Below are positions 52,013 through 63,614 of a stretch of DNA of 64,000 nucleotides, piece after piece (position 1 is the stretch's first letter; every line of letters starts with the position of its first letter). The stretch is from Antitrichia curtipendula (lineage: Eukaryota; Streptophyta; Bryopsida; Hypnales; Leucodontaceae). The position numbers were made by a program, and so were the translations under genes. The DNA lies in contig OX579634.1 of NCBI GenBank assembly GCA_951230915.1, positions 42,359,570 to 42,423,569 of the forward strand, in the 5' to 3' direction. The notes below the pieces were generated by a model. That model had not been told where the DNA came from. It made no database searches and saw only the letters and a program-made list of their open reading frames with translations.

Positions 52013-53275
52013 TTAGCCAATGTGAGGACAAAGTTCCGAAGCATCGTGAGAAGACCGGACATTGAACTTCTTGGCGACCCAGAACTCTCCTGTCACAGTC
52101 AATGCATAAACATAGCAAATCCCATTCAAAACATAAATCGCCAACTCCAGCAACGCCGAGTGTTTACTTTTGCCCAAGACCAACGTCTGCAATGTACTCG
52201 CGGTATACAACAACGTGAGAAGGAAGAGCACCACAGGGAAGTAGAGCCGGACATGATACTCCAAGTGCTTGGCCATGCTGACGATGAAACTGATCAAGAT
52301 AGCTGCAAAAAACATCGAACTCAAGGCGACGCACCAGGACAGATGCGAAGAGAACACGGCAAACCGACCCTCCACTTTCTGGCATTCATTCAGAAACTTC
52401 TCCTGGTCCTCGCCGTCCAAATGCAGCACCAGCGGCTTGTGCAGAAAACTGGAGAAGTGGTGCAATGCCACTTTCATGAGCAGCAGCAAGTTGAGCACCA
52501 AGCAGATGGCTTCGACTGGACTCACGTGAAGCCCTTCTGCAGCACGAAATATGACCGCGTAGATATAGCCAATTGCTTGGATCGCCGAGAGGACCACGCC
52601 CAGTCGGGAATGGCCATGAAGCTTCTTCAGATTCTCGTAAGTCGGCAACACATTGGCTCGCAGCAATGCCTCCTTGCCTTCCAGCGAGAGAGGGATGAAA
52701 TTCACGAGCTCGTCTTTGAACGTGCCGATCACGATTGCGCTGGAGAAGTCGTGCACTTCGATGTCACCAGCATAGATGCTTTCCATACCTCGCAGCTTCT
52801 CGTAAATCGGTTGTGACAAAGCATTGATGATCACGTCGCTGGGCACGATGATTTTCACCACGCATTGGCCCCAAGGGTAGCATGCTGGAATCAATGGCTT
52901 GTCAAGTCTGGACAGCATTCTCAAGTAATCCACAGCGTCATCGGCCACCCCCCAGAAGCTTATGAATGGATTCAAAGCGCCCAACACAAAGATGATCAGC
53001 GTGTCCACCTTCCCTGCAGCCGTGTGCTTGTACCGGCCCCACGAATCTAATCCCAAAGCCAGCAACGTCACAATGCAGCCCCATACCGTGGTCACTAAGC
53101 GTCGGGAGCACGTCACGCGGTGGGATTCGTAGTGGTCAGTTCTCAGTGTACCATTTTCGAACCTCGTTTGAGCAGACACAGTTGACATGAGCGCAGCTAC
53201 GGTCAGCAGATGTACAGTTGTTACCTTGGCACGATGACACATCTTCCACAGCAGCTCAAAACCAGAATTCTCCAT
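52013..53275 (-). CDS. Multipass membrane protein of unknown function
   Basis: A single uninterrupted exon encodes 420 aa from an ATG at 53275. The family is not recognised. Hydrophobic segments suggest an N-terminal signal or anchor (about 17-36) and seven further membrane helices (about 59-76, 91-110, 224-244, 252-272, 313-334, 342-362, 374-394). A soluble loop of roughly 110 residues lies between helices 3 and 4, and contains CYPWGQCVVKIIVPSDVI and a GTFKDELVNFIPLSLEG stretch. A second loop (about 275-310) is charged. GC content and codon use are typical of the host genes here. It lacks introns, unlike the other intact genes in the window. A TTTATAAT box lies about 50 bases upstream. It could be a lineage-specific family or a channel or transporter-like protein, but I see no motif that decides. 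Confidence 0.8.
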   Translation of the reverse strand: MENSGFELLWKMCHRAKVTTVHLLTVAALMSTVSAQTRFENGTLRTDHYESHRVTCSRRLVTTVWGCIVTLLALGLDSWGRYKHTAAGKVDTLIIFVLGALNPFISFWGVADDAVDYLRMLSRLDKPLIPACYPWGQCVVKIIVPSDVIINALSQPIYEKLRGMESIYAGDIEVHDFSSAIVIGTFKDELVNFIPLSLEGKEALLRANVLPTYENLKKLHGHSRLGVVLSAIQAIGYIYAVIFRAAEGLHVSPVEAICLVLNLLLLMKVALHHFSSFLHKPLVLHLDGEDQEKFLNECQKVEGRFAVFSSHLSWCVALSSMFFAAILISFIVSMAKHLEYHVRLYFPVVLFLLTLLYTASTLQTLVLGKSKHSALLELAIYVLNGICYVYALTVTGEFWVAKKFNVRSSHDASELCPHIG

Positions 53276-55875
53276 GAGATAATATTAAACTTTGTTATTC
53301 CTACCAAGTCTGCGGAGCATTATAAATCGCATCCGCTTCGCAAGATCTAACTTGACTCTACATCATCCTTACATCTGCAAACCGCACCCGAAAGCCTTCA
53401 CTTCAAGAGCCACAAAAGAGAATCACCGAAACCTAACCCTGTCACATTTGAAGTCGAAAACACAAAACCAGAGCTTGTCCTTACCTCTCGGCTAGTGCCG
53501 CATTCGTAATCTCATTCGATACCAGATACTTCTCTTAGAGCCTAGTTGCCGAATGTCCTGAAATCAGCAACTTCTCGCCGAATTTAACCATCTGTTGAAA
53601 TTAGGGCACCGTTGATCAATCATCGCATTCAACCCCATTCTTTCACCATCATCCCCCCTTTGCTCACGCTTCTCACTTGCCTTCATAAGAGTGATCAGTT
53701 TTCACCATCGTTGCTTCCTCGGAAATGAAACATGGGAAGTGCAAAATCTCCGAATGAAGACACCTCAAAAGCAAACCCTAAAATCAGTTTCTTGAGCCTC
53801 GGAGTTCGATTTTCATGGGCCGTGGTTTGTTTTACCTGTATTGCTTTTCAATCGGAATTGAGTCCTGAACAAGAAAAAACAAGGTCGTGGTACACACCAC
53901 AAGCCTGAGGTGAAGTCTCCATTTCCTCCCGACGAGACTGGCGATGTGAAATTCTGAAAACTGGACATAGGCCTCTCTGTTTTTTTCTTCAGTCACTCAA
54001 GGTATACTGACGGTCTTCCCTACCAATTGCTTGAGAACACGAACTAATCTCAACATGCCAATTACCTAGCAATTCCTTTAGTACCCATATGACCACTTTT
54101 TGGTCTCTGGGTGTTTGAAAATCATGGACTAAGTAATGTGAAAGTAGAATCTTGTTATGAGAAACACATGCGAAGTCATGAGAGTGACGAGGGATGTTAC
54201 ATATTTCTCATAAGGGAACTTTATTTTCACGTTACTGGACATAAACTCAATGGGATGCAGTAAGCATCATTTGACTAAATGTCTACGGCCACAGATAGCA
54301 TTGATAACATAATCACACCACTCACTACTTGCAAATAGGATTGTTTACTATCCCTGGGTCTACAACCTCTGTCTTTGAAATTGCAAAGGAAATTCATACA
54401 CAGCGCTACAAGAAATTGATCTCAATAAAAACTGACTCTTGTAGTACCGAAAGTGATCTGTCTACATTTGAATACTGATCTCCAAGGAAGCACAGTCCGA
54501 GATATTGGTTAAAAATGTTTCAAGTGATGAGGAAAAACTCTACCTTACACAAGAGCATCTTACCTTACCTACAGTAGTTAAACTGAAAGGTTGTTAGTTC
54601 CAGAATCATGACAGTGCGTTTATACATGATGATGAGTACGAAATTACAAGCACAACATTGGCACGAAGCGGTGTTGCAATTTCCATGCATAGGCCTCTCT
54701 GTCACGAAATCCTAAACCTTAAATCCTCCTCTATCACCGATTGCTTTTAAGAGCACCTCAAAATTATCGCACAAGAACCACCAAGAAAAAAACAGAGCAC
54801 GTCAAAGTGAAAAAGGAAAAGATCCGAACAATGCACTTATGCTACACTGATGGAACCTGTTTACAAGAGCGATACCAAACCCTAAAACCCTTAAAAGCCT
54901 TATAGAATTTACAGCGCCATCTGATCGGCGATTACAGAAAGCAAAAAAGCAATCCACCTCACTTGAGTTGAAGCCAGTTGACTGCATGCAGTCATGCCAA
55001 GTGCTCGTGTACATTTGATGAACTCAAATTGAACTCGTGAACTTTGAATGGCTTCCAAAAAATCAGTACATCTTGGATTGATATGAAAAATTTACCACTC
55101 AAACTAGAAGACAGAGTGCAGATCTATCAACAAGTTTTACTGAAGTCAGACATTGGATGCAAAAGTGACATCACTTCAAATTAGACTTCCAGACTATGTG
55201 AGGACACTTTTGGTCCCCTTGGGCTGTGAGGGGTTGATCAATGTTTTCCTATTGTGAATGATTCGATTTTAGGGCAAACTTTGAGCCTTCATAACTTGTA
55301 TGTAAGGTACCCAAATTTCCTGGTTTGGAATCCGCACATTCATTCTACAACAAAAACATATCAAATTTGACTAAATTATTATACGTAAGAATTATGTTCA
55401 AGAGGTGATTTTGAGTGTCTCCACCCTAAACCCTAGGAAAGTTCATTCAATGATATCTTCATGGCGATGAAAATCACAATAAGATGCACAAACCGGCACA
55501 AATCTTTAATTCTACCCCACTTAGACTTAATTGAATCAAAATCTAATCTAGTGTTGTGTAGTGGCATTGACTATTGTAGCATGAGAGTAAAATTGTGATT
55601 GAGATTGTAATGAAATAATGATTTAGTGTGGGTGGTAAAAGAAGTTACCATAAAGAAAAGAAGAGTATATTACACTTGAATCTTGAATGAAGAGTTTGCA
55701 AGGGATAATTCTACTAGCTATATTATTGATTGCTAAAATTTTGAAGTAGCTCTAAAATCCTTCAAATAAGTGGTTGCTAACATACATAAAGTTTAAAACA
55801 TGAAAAGGTAATTAAGAAAGTGTGTTTAAGTAGGAAAAAAAAAGGTACAATAGAGGTGCCTTATCACCTTATGAT
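53276..55875. other. Intergenic DNA upstream of the membrane protein gene
   Basis: 53276-55050 is GC-richer than typical spacer but holds no recognisable gene. 54152-54290 is a dispersed repeat. Near 55210-55240, GGTCCCCTTGGGCTGTGAGGGG followed by TTGA may be a heavily mutated tip of the TTAA family. The rest is AT-rich. Confidence 0.45.
54152..54290. repeat. Dispersed repeat, copy 3, with 10-bp hairpin
   Basis: TTATGAGAAA near 54155 pairs exactly with TTTCTCATAA about 50 bases later, and the sequence between is related to the copies at 48606 and 49945. It may be a small MITE-like element. Confidence 0.6.
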
Positions 55876-56840
55876 GTGCCCAAATATAATATGTCTAATT
55901 TTGAGACGAAATGGATTATCTTAAAGAGAGGCATGACCAAGATTGTAAATATTTTAGAAGACAAACTTAAACAAATTGTCACCAATGATGAGTTTATGGA
56001 GCTTTACACAATGACCTACAATATTTGTATTGAATATAATCCAGACAAGATAATACTCAACATATACATCATCAACTAATTTATAATTGATACAAGGAAT
56101 TTCTTTGAGAATATATAAATGCCCTGGTACTCCCTATTTTCAAGAAAAAAACAAGATTTTTGTTGGAGGAGCTTATAATAAGATTAAAGAATTACAAAGA
56201 CTTGATATGATAGTTGTCCAATATTTTTAGTTTTATAGATCAAAAATATTTTTCAATGCGCGTGAAATGTTTATTTGCAAGTGACATTGGTATGTTGTTT
56301 GATGACTTGATATATGTGAGTATGAGAAAAAAAATGGTAGCTAGTATAATTGAACTTATTCAATTGGGCACAAATAAGTAATGTCTTTACCAAAGAGGTC
56401 AACCAAAAATATAATCATAGGTCAATTAGAATAATATAAATTTATATGAAACAACCTCTGAAACCAATCTACTATAAGCTATAATTGAATATTATTCAAG
56501 GAAAGGAGGATTGATGAAAATTCTTATAAAGATTACATAGTCATGGTTGAGGATTGTTTGAAGTGGGAAAAAAAAAATTGGACACTACTTCTATGGAAGC
56601 ACTGAAATTAAATTACTTGATGAAGTTCAACATGAACTACTCACAAAGTATAAGATTCAATTACTGGACCAATTGAACTGATGTTGTTGTATTTTGTTCA
56701 AAGATGATAGGTTGATGATATTGATTTGCAAGAATTTATTGGATATTTTCTAAAATTCCTAGAGAACTAGAATAGATGGCAAGAATTGTTAAAGTATATA
56801 TTATAAATGATTGAGCAAGTTTTCCCAATTGAAAAAGCTA
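55876..56840 (+). pseudogene. CUL1: Cullin-1 pseudogene (N-terminal half)
   Basis: The translated + strand matches the N-terminal repeats of plant cullin-1, the scaffold of SCF ubiquitin ligases. In order, it shows GMTKIVNILE and MELYTMTYNICIEYNP (family: GITKLKrILEG, YMMLYTTIYNMC), then LLEELIIRLKNYKDLI and LSNIFSFIDQKYF (family: [23 protein letters not shown]). DDLIYVSMRKKMVASIIELI follows, then DCLKWEKKKIGHYF and LLDEVQHELLTKYKIQLL (family: YLHSSSEPKLvEKVQHELL), and finally a LFKDDRLMILICKNLLDIF-like end. Several stop codons and frame changes interrupt it, and the C-terminal cullin homology domain is absent. The matching blocks run on without introns, which suggests a processed copy, although a lone large exon is possible. 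Composition has drifted to that of the AT-rich background, so it is old. Confidence 0.85.
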
Positions 56841-57191
56841 ATTATGCAATTTCTAATAATAAAGTTAAAAAAAAAATCCATCATTGGTAGTTAAGATCAA
56901 ACTTTTATAAGCAAGATAATTGGATTGCATGAAAAGTACCAATAACATGTCCCTTATAAATTCCTACATATGATTTTTAGAGTAATTTTTAACCGTCAAA
57001 TTCAACAAATATGACTTTCTTTCATGCCATTCCAATAATTATTGCAAAAATCACAGTGAGATTCTTTCAATTTCCATCTCAATGTAAGCATCATAGTAAA
57101 TTTTCTTTAAAAGCTTCATTAATTTTCCTATTTTATTAGATGGATTGATGATTATTCAAAAATATATGATTAATTCTATTTTGATTAACCC
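56841..57191. other. AT-rich intergenic DNA
   Basis: No gene or repeat recognised. Confidence 0.5.
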
Positions 57192-57195
57192 TTTA

Positions 57196-57574
57196 ATCCC
57201 TAAAGTCCCATATATCTTGCTTTTTAGGGGACATTTAAAGGTTCAATCATGTTCCTATGATTTCAATTTTTGGTATGATTTGTTTAAACAAATTTATTAA
57301 GATAGAAAAATAGATTAAATTTTGGAGAATATGATTATTATTTTAATGGATGTCCAGGATCAAAAGTTATGCCAAATGCTCAAAATAGTCAAACTTGGAT
57401 AGTACCGAAAAATTACAAAAAATTGAAAAAAAAATTAAAATTTTATTCATTATAGATTGTATTTTTGTTTAAATGTAAATATTGAAATCAAATGCTTATA
57501 ATTTTTACTCTTTGCATTAGAAATGGTAATATGGAAGGATTTTTTACAAAAAAATGAACTCAGGACTTTAAAAA
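57196..57574. mobile_element. piggyBac-like element, short and diverged (copy H)
   Basis: TTAA at 57192-57195 and 57575-57578. The left tip TCCCTAAAGTCCC is clear. The right tip GGACTTTAAAAA is diverged but still inverted relative to the left. Length 379 bp, non-coding. Less certain than the full-size copies. Confidence 0.55.
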
Positions 57575-57578
57575 TTAA

Positions 57579-58837
57579 ATGGAGGTATATCTTAGTTTTT
57601 GGAATTGACTACATGTTGAATATCATTATACAATGATTTCAAATTGCAACATTTTCAAGCACAAATTTTAATCCTCATCTAAATGTCATTGGTAGCATGG
57701 AGAACAATGAAGCCCTAGTAAATAAACTACATGAATTTTGAATGTGAGCATGCTAAATTTCTAATGTGTTGTGTTGATGTTGTATTGAAATAGGTGTATT
57801 TAAATGCAACCTAAACTCTCTTGATTAGCCTTATTAAAACATTAGCACCATTAGCAATAAAATACAAGATACAAAATAAAATTATGAATAAATTTGTACC
57901 TTAAATAAATCTCCAACTCTCAAAGATTTAATTTATTTTTAATAAAATAATACAATTGTGTGTGAAAGAATAGTCAAATTATTTGAAGCATTCAAGTGGA
58001 TTCATTTCATAACTTTAGTTGTGTGGCCTCATGATTCCATAGCCAAGTAGTAGTCTCATTTCATAACTTTTAATTTGTTGTATGACCTCATGACTCCATG
58101 GCCAAGTTGTGTCTAAGTAACTATTCACACTTAGTGCACCCTATACTTGTCAATACATAAACATGCAGTCTAAAGGTTGTCATTGGAATTTTAAAAGTTG
58201 GGACCATAAGGTACCCTATACATAATACTAGACTCACGTTGAATGGACATCCTTGAAGCAAAAAATGTCTCAACTATCATTGGTTATCCATCTTTTAAAA
58301 TTTGATTGTTCTTTCAACTATCTTGGTTATCTGTCTTTTTCTAGGAAAAAATAGAAATTCGTCTCAGATCTACCTAGTCTTTTTTCAATAACAATTTGGG
58401 CATTCATCAGGTCACTCCTACAACAGCAATCGGAACATTCATCTTGCTGTCCACATCATAATACCATGACATTGCTGTGTTCCCTACCCACAAATCTTGC
58501 AGGAATACTTTCATAAAATTTAGAGTATCCACGGGTAATGCTCAAGAATACGGCTGAGAAATCGAAATACTAGAATAAGCAAGAGTGAAATGGCGCAAAT
58601 CATAAGTCGCTCCTCAGTAATTTTTCATTGTTAGCAATGCAAACTTCTCCTTCACAGTCGTCTCTGGAGATAGAACATCCAGAGAAACTAGAGACAAGGA
58701 CTTAACCTCATTATAGCAATGCATCCACATAAATTCTGCAGTAATCTATCGCAGACTTCCTCACCCATACCTTCAGATTCGATAAATTGTCTTCACTTAA
58801 GATGCATCAAGGAGCTCTGCTTCCACGCACAGATTTT
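57579..58837. other. AT-rich intergenic DNA
   Basis: No gene. A partial local duplication is visible (TTTCATAACTTT followed by GTGTGGCCTCATGA/GTATGACCTCATGA near 58005-58095). The final 200 bases likely include the 3' UTR of the minus-strand gene that follows. Confidence 0.5.
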
Positions 58838-60479
58838 TTATTGCATCATTGCGTCCGAAGCTTCAACTTCAGCATTAGAGGTAGCAACAGGATCACGAAC
58901 TTGTTTTCCTGCACAATCACCATCAAGAAAGTGCCATGAAATCCACTCAAGAGCGTGATGCGTTAGTTCCACATCAACATACTAACATTTCCGACACCAA
59001 TCCTTATAAGAAAATGCACCCTGAATCAACGAAAAAATAGGGGTTTGGACCATTTAGTACAGATAAAATCGACAGAAATCATTGATTTCTGTTCATTATG
59101 TCCATACAAACGTTCGAACCCACATAATTTTATTGATTCAGGATATTCTTTCTTTTAGTGAATTCTGGTGATATATGAGAATGGACGACAGACACCATAC
59201 CTTTGGACGAAGAGCTCTTCAACCTCAGCTTGGCACGCTTCTTCATGAGAAAGGCCCGTCCCAATTTAGGCAACTTCGGCTGTGACGATCCTTGATCACC
59301 TCCACCTAATGAAGCATTTCGTAAATCAAAGAGAAACAACAGAACTGCTAAAGAATTGACCTAAAAAAGATAAGAAAATCTTTAATATTCAAGCATTTGT
59401 ATCCTAAAAAATGCAGAAACAGAATTTGTACCTTCTTCATCTATGGCCATCATCTCAATATCATGCACAGTGACCAGCCCCGACTGCAGAGCCTCTTTCT
59501 GTGCCTGCAATAGCCAACCAATACGTGCAAATTAACAGACGAAATTCTTTCACAGACCATCTCAGCCCTGTAATTTTTTTATACACAAGCAATGTCAATA
59601 CGGTCACACAGTCACTCCCACCGAAAAAAAAAATCTAATACTTACAAAATTGTTCTAGACTTCATCTGTTAACTCAATGCTAAAAAGCAAAGACCTACTG
59701 GTAGAATTGGCATAAATCTGTTGCTGAAAAAACCCTCGGCAGATTGAACCCCCGGTACTGCATGACCCTCTCAAATGCTTCTAGAGTCGGTCAGCTACAA
59801 ATTCCATTCTGATTCTAAGTCCTTTGCACATTTCTCTCGTAAACAAGAGCCAAACAGTCGCCAATAGATTTAAACATAATTTAAACCCTAAAAAAACAAG
59901 GATTCTTAGTTTGAAACGACCAATCCGATCAATCGAATTGTGAAAAATATAATTCAGCTAGAGCCAAATTTCATATCACCAAAATCCGCAAGCGACATTG
60001 CATGTGTAGATCAATTAACTAATAAAATTGGACAAAAAGAGTCCCCAAATGACCTACTCAAAACTGCTAAGAAATCATGAAGCAAAATCCGAGGACAAAA
60101 ATCCCTGGCCAGATTGGACCCTTGCGACCTTAAGGCCATCTCAATGCTTCTAAGGGCGATCATCTTGCATTCCAATATCAATTTCCTCACACATTCCTCT
60201 CGTAAAGAAAAGCCAAACACGAATCCCCGCGACGTCTAAATTCAAGAAAATAGAAACCCTAAATCACTGTATGAATTGCGGCAATGGTAAGTTCCGCGAT
60301 CAATCTACCTGTCGCCATCTCTTCTGAAGCTTGCGCGCCTTCTTTCCTGAAATCCCAGCCGGGGCGGTCGCAGACGACACCTTGAGCGTGGCAGCACTGG
60401 ACCTGAGCTTCCGTTTCTCGGCCCGCTTGGCCCGCCTCTCCTTCTGAATGTTGCGTCGCGGCAAATCGAACTTGTTCAT
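58838..60479 (-). CDS. Small basic protein, possibly nucleolar/ribosome-biogenesis
   Basis: Four minus-strand exons, 60479-60309, 59504-59432, 59305-59201 and 58908-58838, give a continuous 139-aa frame with GT-AG borders and consistent phases. The N-terminal third is very basic (RRNIQKERRAKRAEKRKL, then GKKARKLQKRW), the middle has a short acidic helix (VTVHDIEMMAIDEE), and KLPKLGRAFLMKKRAKLRLK follows. Such composition is typical of small ribosome-assembly factors. A likeness to Alb1-type proteins crossed my mind but is not secure. The frame is open upstream of 60479, to about 60575, without another ATG, so the start could lie in an unseen exon. Intron 1 contains two diverged copies of a 370-bp duplication. 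Confidence 0.65.
59700..60250. repeat. Diverged 370-bp tandem duplication in intron 1
   Basis: The words AGATTG.ACCC, CTCAAATGCTTCTA/CTCAATGCTTCTA, CACATTTCTCTCGTAAA/CACATTCCTCTCGTAAA and AGCCAAACA occur in the same order at about 59741-59870 and 60111-60220, 370 bases apart. Local duplication of an intron segment, or two adjacent insertions of one repeat. Confidence 0.7.
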
Positions 60480-61349
60480 CTCGCTCGAGAAGCCCAACCC
60501 CAACCACCGGTGGCGGACTCCCTTCGACAACTCTTCCTTTCGACAGACTCTTCTTCCAAATCCTGAAGCCGCCAAACACCAAATCGTTCCAAAAAAATGT
60601 AAGGAATTGAAGCAATAATTTTGGCGACTACGACAAGATGATGTCGATCTCGGATTACTCCAATTCCGAGAAAAAGCCGAGGGAGGAGCGTGATGAAGAG
60701 CGCAATTAGGAATGCGGAATCACACGACCTTTTTAGGACGGAGCATGCCCCGTACCCGTGGGCCTCCGCCTACGACCGCGTCTCTTGCGCTCTGACCAAC
60801 AAGACTCTACCACGTGCAGCTTGTGTCGAACAGAACTCATCCACCCAACCTCTGTTTGCGAGAGCAAGAATCTCAATGAAAGTGCTTGAACATAAGATAG
60901 TAAGTTCAATTTTTAAAATCATATCAAATACTTTTAAATATTCTAAAATATGTATATCATTGGTTCATACAGAACACTCACTAAATGAGCATTTATGGGC
61001 TAAACTAATTGCACCTAAAATTGTCTTTAACACCACTAAGAATCTAAAGTCAATGAGTTAGAATGAAGTATAATTATTTTATATTCTAAATGTAATCTTC
61101 AACCTTTTTTTTTACTTTGTAAAAAAACATCAAGATAACGATCACTTAAAATTTGGTGATGCATTGTATTTCTACATTCATCCATCTTATTCTTGGACCA
61201 AAAAATACTTTTCAATCATATTAATACACTTTTCATCTAATTTTGGCGACTTCATCTCCATTTTCAATAGAAATGAAAGAAAATTGGTGGAAAAAGATTA
61301 CTTTTATTTGGCAAAAAGTAGACATTTATTTTGAAATGATGCAATCTAC
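60480..61349. other. Promoter region and AT-rich spacer
   Basis: 60480-60850 is GC-rich and probably the promoter and 5' UTR of the minus-strand basic protein gene. The rest is AT-rich without features. Confidence 0.4.
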
Positions 61350-61353
61350 TTAA

Positions 61354-61790
61354 CCCCAGAGTGCCAAAAAAACAAAGGATCGGTAACCTCTAAATCATTA
61401 TATACATTAAAAGTGTGTACACAAAACATTTCAAGGCCGGAAGATTCTAGATCATTTTTCAATTTCAATTTACAAAATTCATAATTAATTCAATAAGAGT
61501 TCCCAAAATATGAATTGCATCAAAGTGGACTAGACGTAGAGTGTTGATGTTGTTTAAGGGAGATTGATTGATTTAAAAATAAAATAAAATAAACTTCTCA
61601 AAATCCATATACATGCTTAGAAGGATACTTTATGAACACTTTATCATAATTCCTTAGGAACAATTTCTTGAACCGTCACAAACAATGTTCTTGCACTTAA
61701 CAATGTAATGATTTTTTATTTATTTAAATTAATTTCTTTTTAAATTTCATCAATCAAAATGGACATTTTGATATTACGAATCCTTTGTCT
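61354..61790. mobile_element. Possible diverged TTAA element (copy J)
   Basis: The left tip CCCCAGAGTGCC follows TTAA (61350-61353). The right border would be the TTAA at 61791-61794. The subterminal words ACAAAGGATCGGTAA and, inverted at the right, ACAAAGGATTCGTAA support an inverted-repeat element, but the right tip itself is not CCCCTAAA-like. Confidence 0.35.
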
Positions 61791-61794
61791 TTAA

Positions 61795-62379
61795 CCCCTA
61801 AATATCTAGAGTCTTATCAAGAATTGACGATTTGAAAAAAATCATTATAAACAATATAAAATACTATTTAGAAGAGTATTTTGGAATTGATATACAAATG
61901 AAAGTTGTAGATTTTGAATTTGAGATTCCATCCGTATGATTAGATTTCCCAATTCTATCACCAATATTTTTTTATGAATTTTGAAAGGAAAATTTTAAAA
62001 TTCCTTCAAAATTTGATTACAAGCAAAATATTATCATTTTGGAGTAAAACTTGTTGGGTTGAATTTCAAAGGAGGTTCTCTAGGCATGGTGATTTTTTGA
62101 AATTTTTGTGTTCTTTACATCTATGATCTCATTTTTGCAAATCTGGTTCTAAACTAAAGTCAATGCAATTTTGGCTTGGTCAACCACTTGACATACTTCC
62201 ACATTTGTAATTTTAGAAAAATATGTACTCTAGTAACACCAAATCCAACTGATAGATAGGACAAGAACTTGATAAAGTATCTCTACAAGTTAAAATGACT
62301 TCATCCAAGCAACAACAATGAAAAACATGAATATGAACCTATTCATCATCCAAAAATTGGACGTTGGAGCACTTAAGGG
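61795..62379. mobile_element. piggyBac-like element (copy G)
   Basis: TTAA at 61791-61794 and 62380-62383, tips CCCCTAAATATC and GGAGCACTTAAGGG. Length 585 bp, no coding capacity. Similar in size to copy D, so perhaps a second subfamily. Confidence 0.65.
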
Positions 62380-62562
62380 TTAAAGAATCAAATTGCCTAA
62401 ATTGAAAGAGGATTCTAATTGTTTTTTTAGTTTTATTCTTTAATCTATATATGAAAAAATATACAATTATAAAGTTTGATGAGATCACATACAGTGTAGT
62501 CATATACATTCAATATTTTAAAGAATCAAAATTTTACTTTTAGAAAAAATTTGTACAATACA

Positions 62563-62749
62563 ATTGCATGCTATCATATTATTATATTGTGCAAATCCAA
62601 AATACATCCCTCAAACTATTGCATGCTATCATATTATTGTATTGTGCAAATCCAAAATACATCCCTCAAACTATTGCATGCTATCATATTATTGTATTGT
62701 GCAAATCCAAAATACATCCCTCAAACTATTGCATGCTATCATATTATTG
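62563..62749 (+). repeat. 55-bp tandem repeat, 3.4 copies
   Basis: Units start at 62563, 62618, 62673 and 62728. The three complete units are identical but for one base in the first. The start ATTGCATGCTATCATATTAT and the end CATCCCTCAAACT define the unit. Such near-identity implies recent expansion. The overlapping frames it produces are repeat artefacts, not genes. Confidence 0.97.
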
Positions 62750-63508
62750 GATTTTGACCTAATAAATTGAGACGTGTATTTTGGATTAAATTTTTTTGGG
62801 GATAAGCATTTGCAATGTCAATTATTTGATCATAAGTTGAAAATGTTCACATAGATGCATGCAAGGATTGTCATAAATGAAAGTCAAATTCAAAGAATTT
62901 GGAGAAGTGATAAATTTTTTGAAAGATGAACCATGCATTTGCAAAGTCATACAAAAACATTTTTCTTGCAATGTATTAATATAAATATCTAACAACAAGG
63001 GAGGATTATTACTTTGAAATTTCTACACAATATAATACAAAGATTGAACTAAATAATATAATTACTGGTTTAAAATTTATAATTCAATTATTATTTTTTA
63101 TGTGAAACATGTTTCTCTTGATAAGTCTACATCCACTTCATCAAATTGGGCACAATTGATGCACTATTCTAGCTACCCTAGCTTCCTAGTAGCTTTGGCA
63201 ATTTTTTGCTAGTTAATTAAATTACAAAAATAGTTAAACAATCCAAAAAAAATGTATATTCAAATTGAAATAATTGAAATAAGTTAGGCATTCATACAAG
63301 TTGTTCTTAAAAAATTTAGATGGTTTTTGCTACTTTCATATAAGTTGGTCGCATTTACCTAAAATCTTGTCTCAACCTCCAAACCCTAAACTATATACTT
63401 TGAGTGTTAGGATTTTGTTAAGTATTAGGGTTTGTTGCATATGAGAGATATAGTTTTGGTGAGAGATTGTGTTTTAAAACGATCAAAATGGCGAGGCAAA
63501 AAGCTTTG

Positions 63509-63510
<2 letters not shown>
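62750..63510. other. AT-rich intergenic DNA
   Basis: Nothing recognised beyond short telomere-like words (AAACCCTAAAC near 63380). Confidence 0.5.
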
Positions 63511-63571
<61 letters not shown>

Positions 63572-63614
63572 TAGTTATAGTTATAGTTATAGTTATAGTT
63601 ATAGTTATAGTTAT
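63511..63614. repeat. Compound microsatellite (AT)n(TTATAG)n
   Basis: About 28 uninterrupted AT dinucleotides (63511-63567) run straight into about eight TTATAG hexamers (to 63614). The hexamer probably arose by mutation at the edge of the AT tract followed by expansion. Confidence 0.97.

Noticed and set aside
52007..52816. 269-codon plus-strand open frame
   Set aside because: It is the antisense shadow of the 420-aa membrane protein. Its composition (Q/H/R-rich) is not protein-like and the minus frame has clear membrane segments.
62551..62770. Three overlapping open frames of 64-68 codons
   Set aside because: They are produced by the 55-bp tandem repeat, which is open in all three forward frames because 55 is not a multiple of three.
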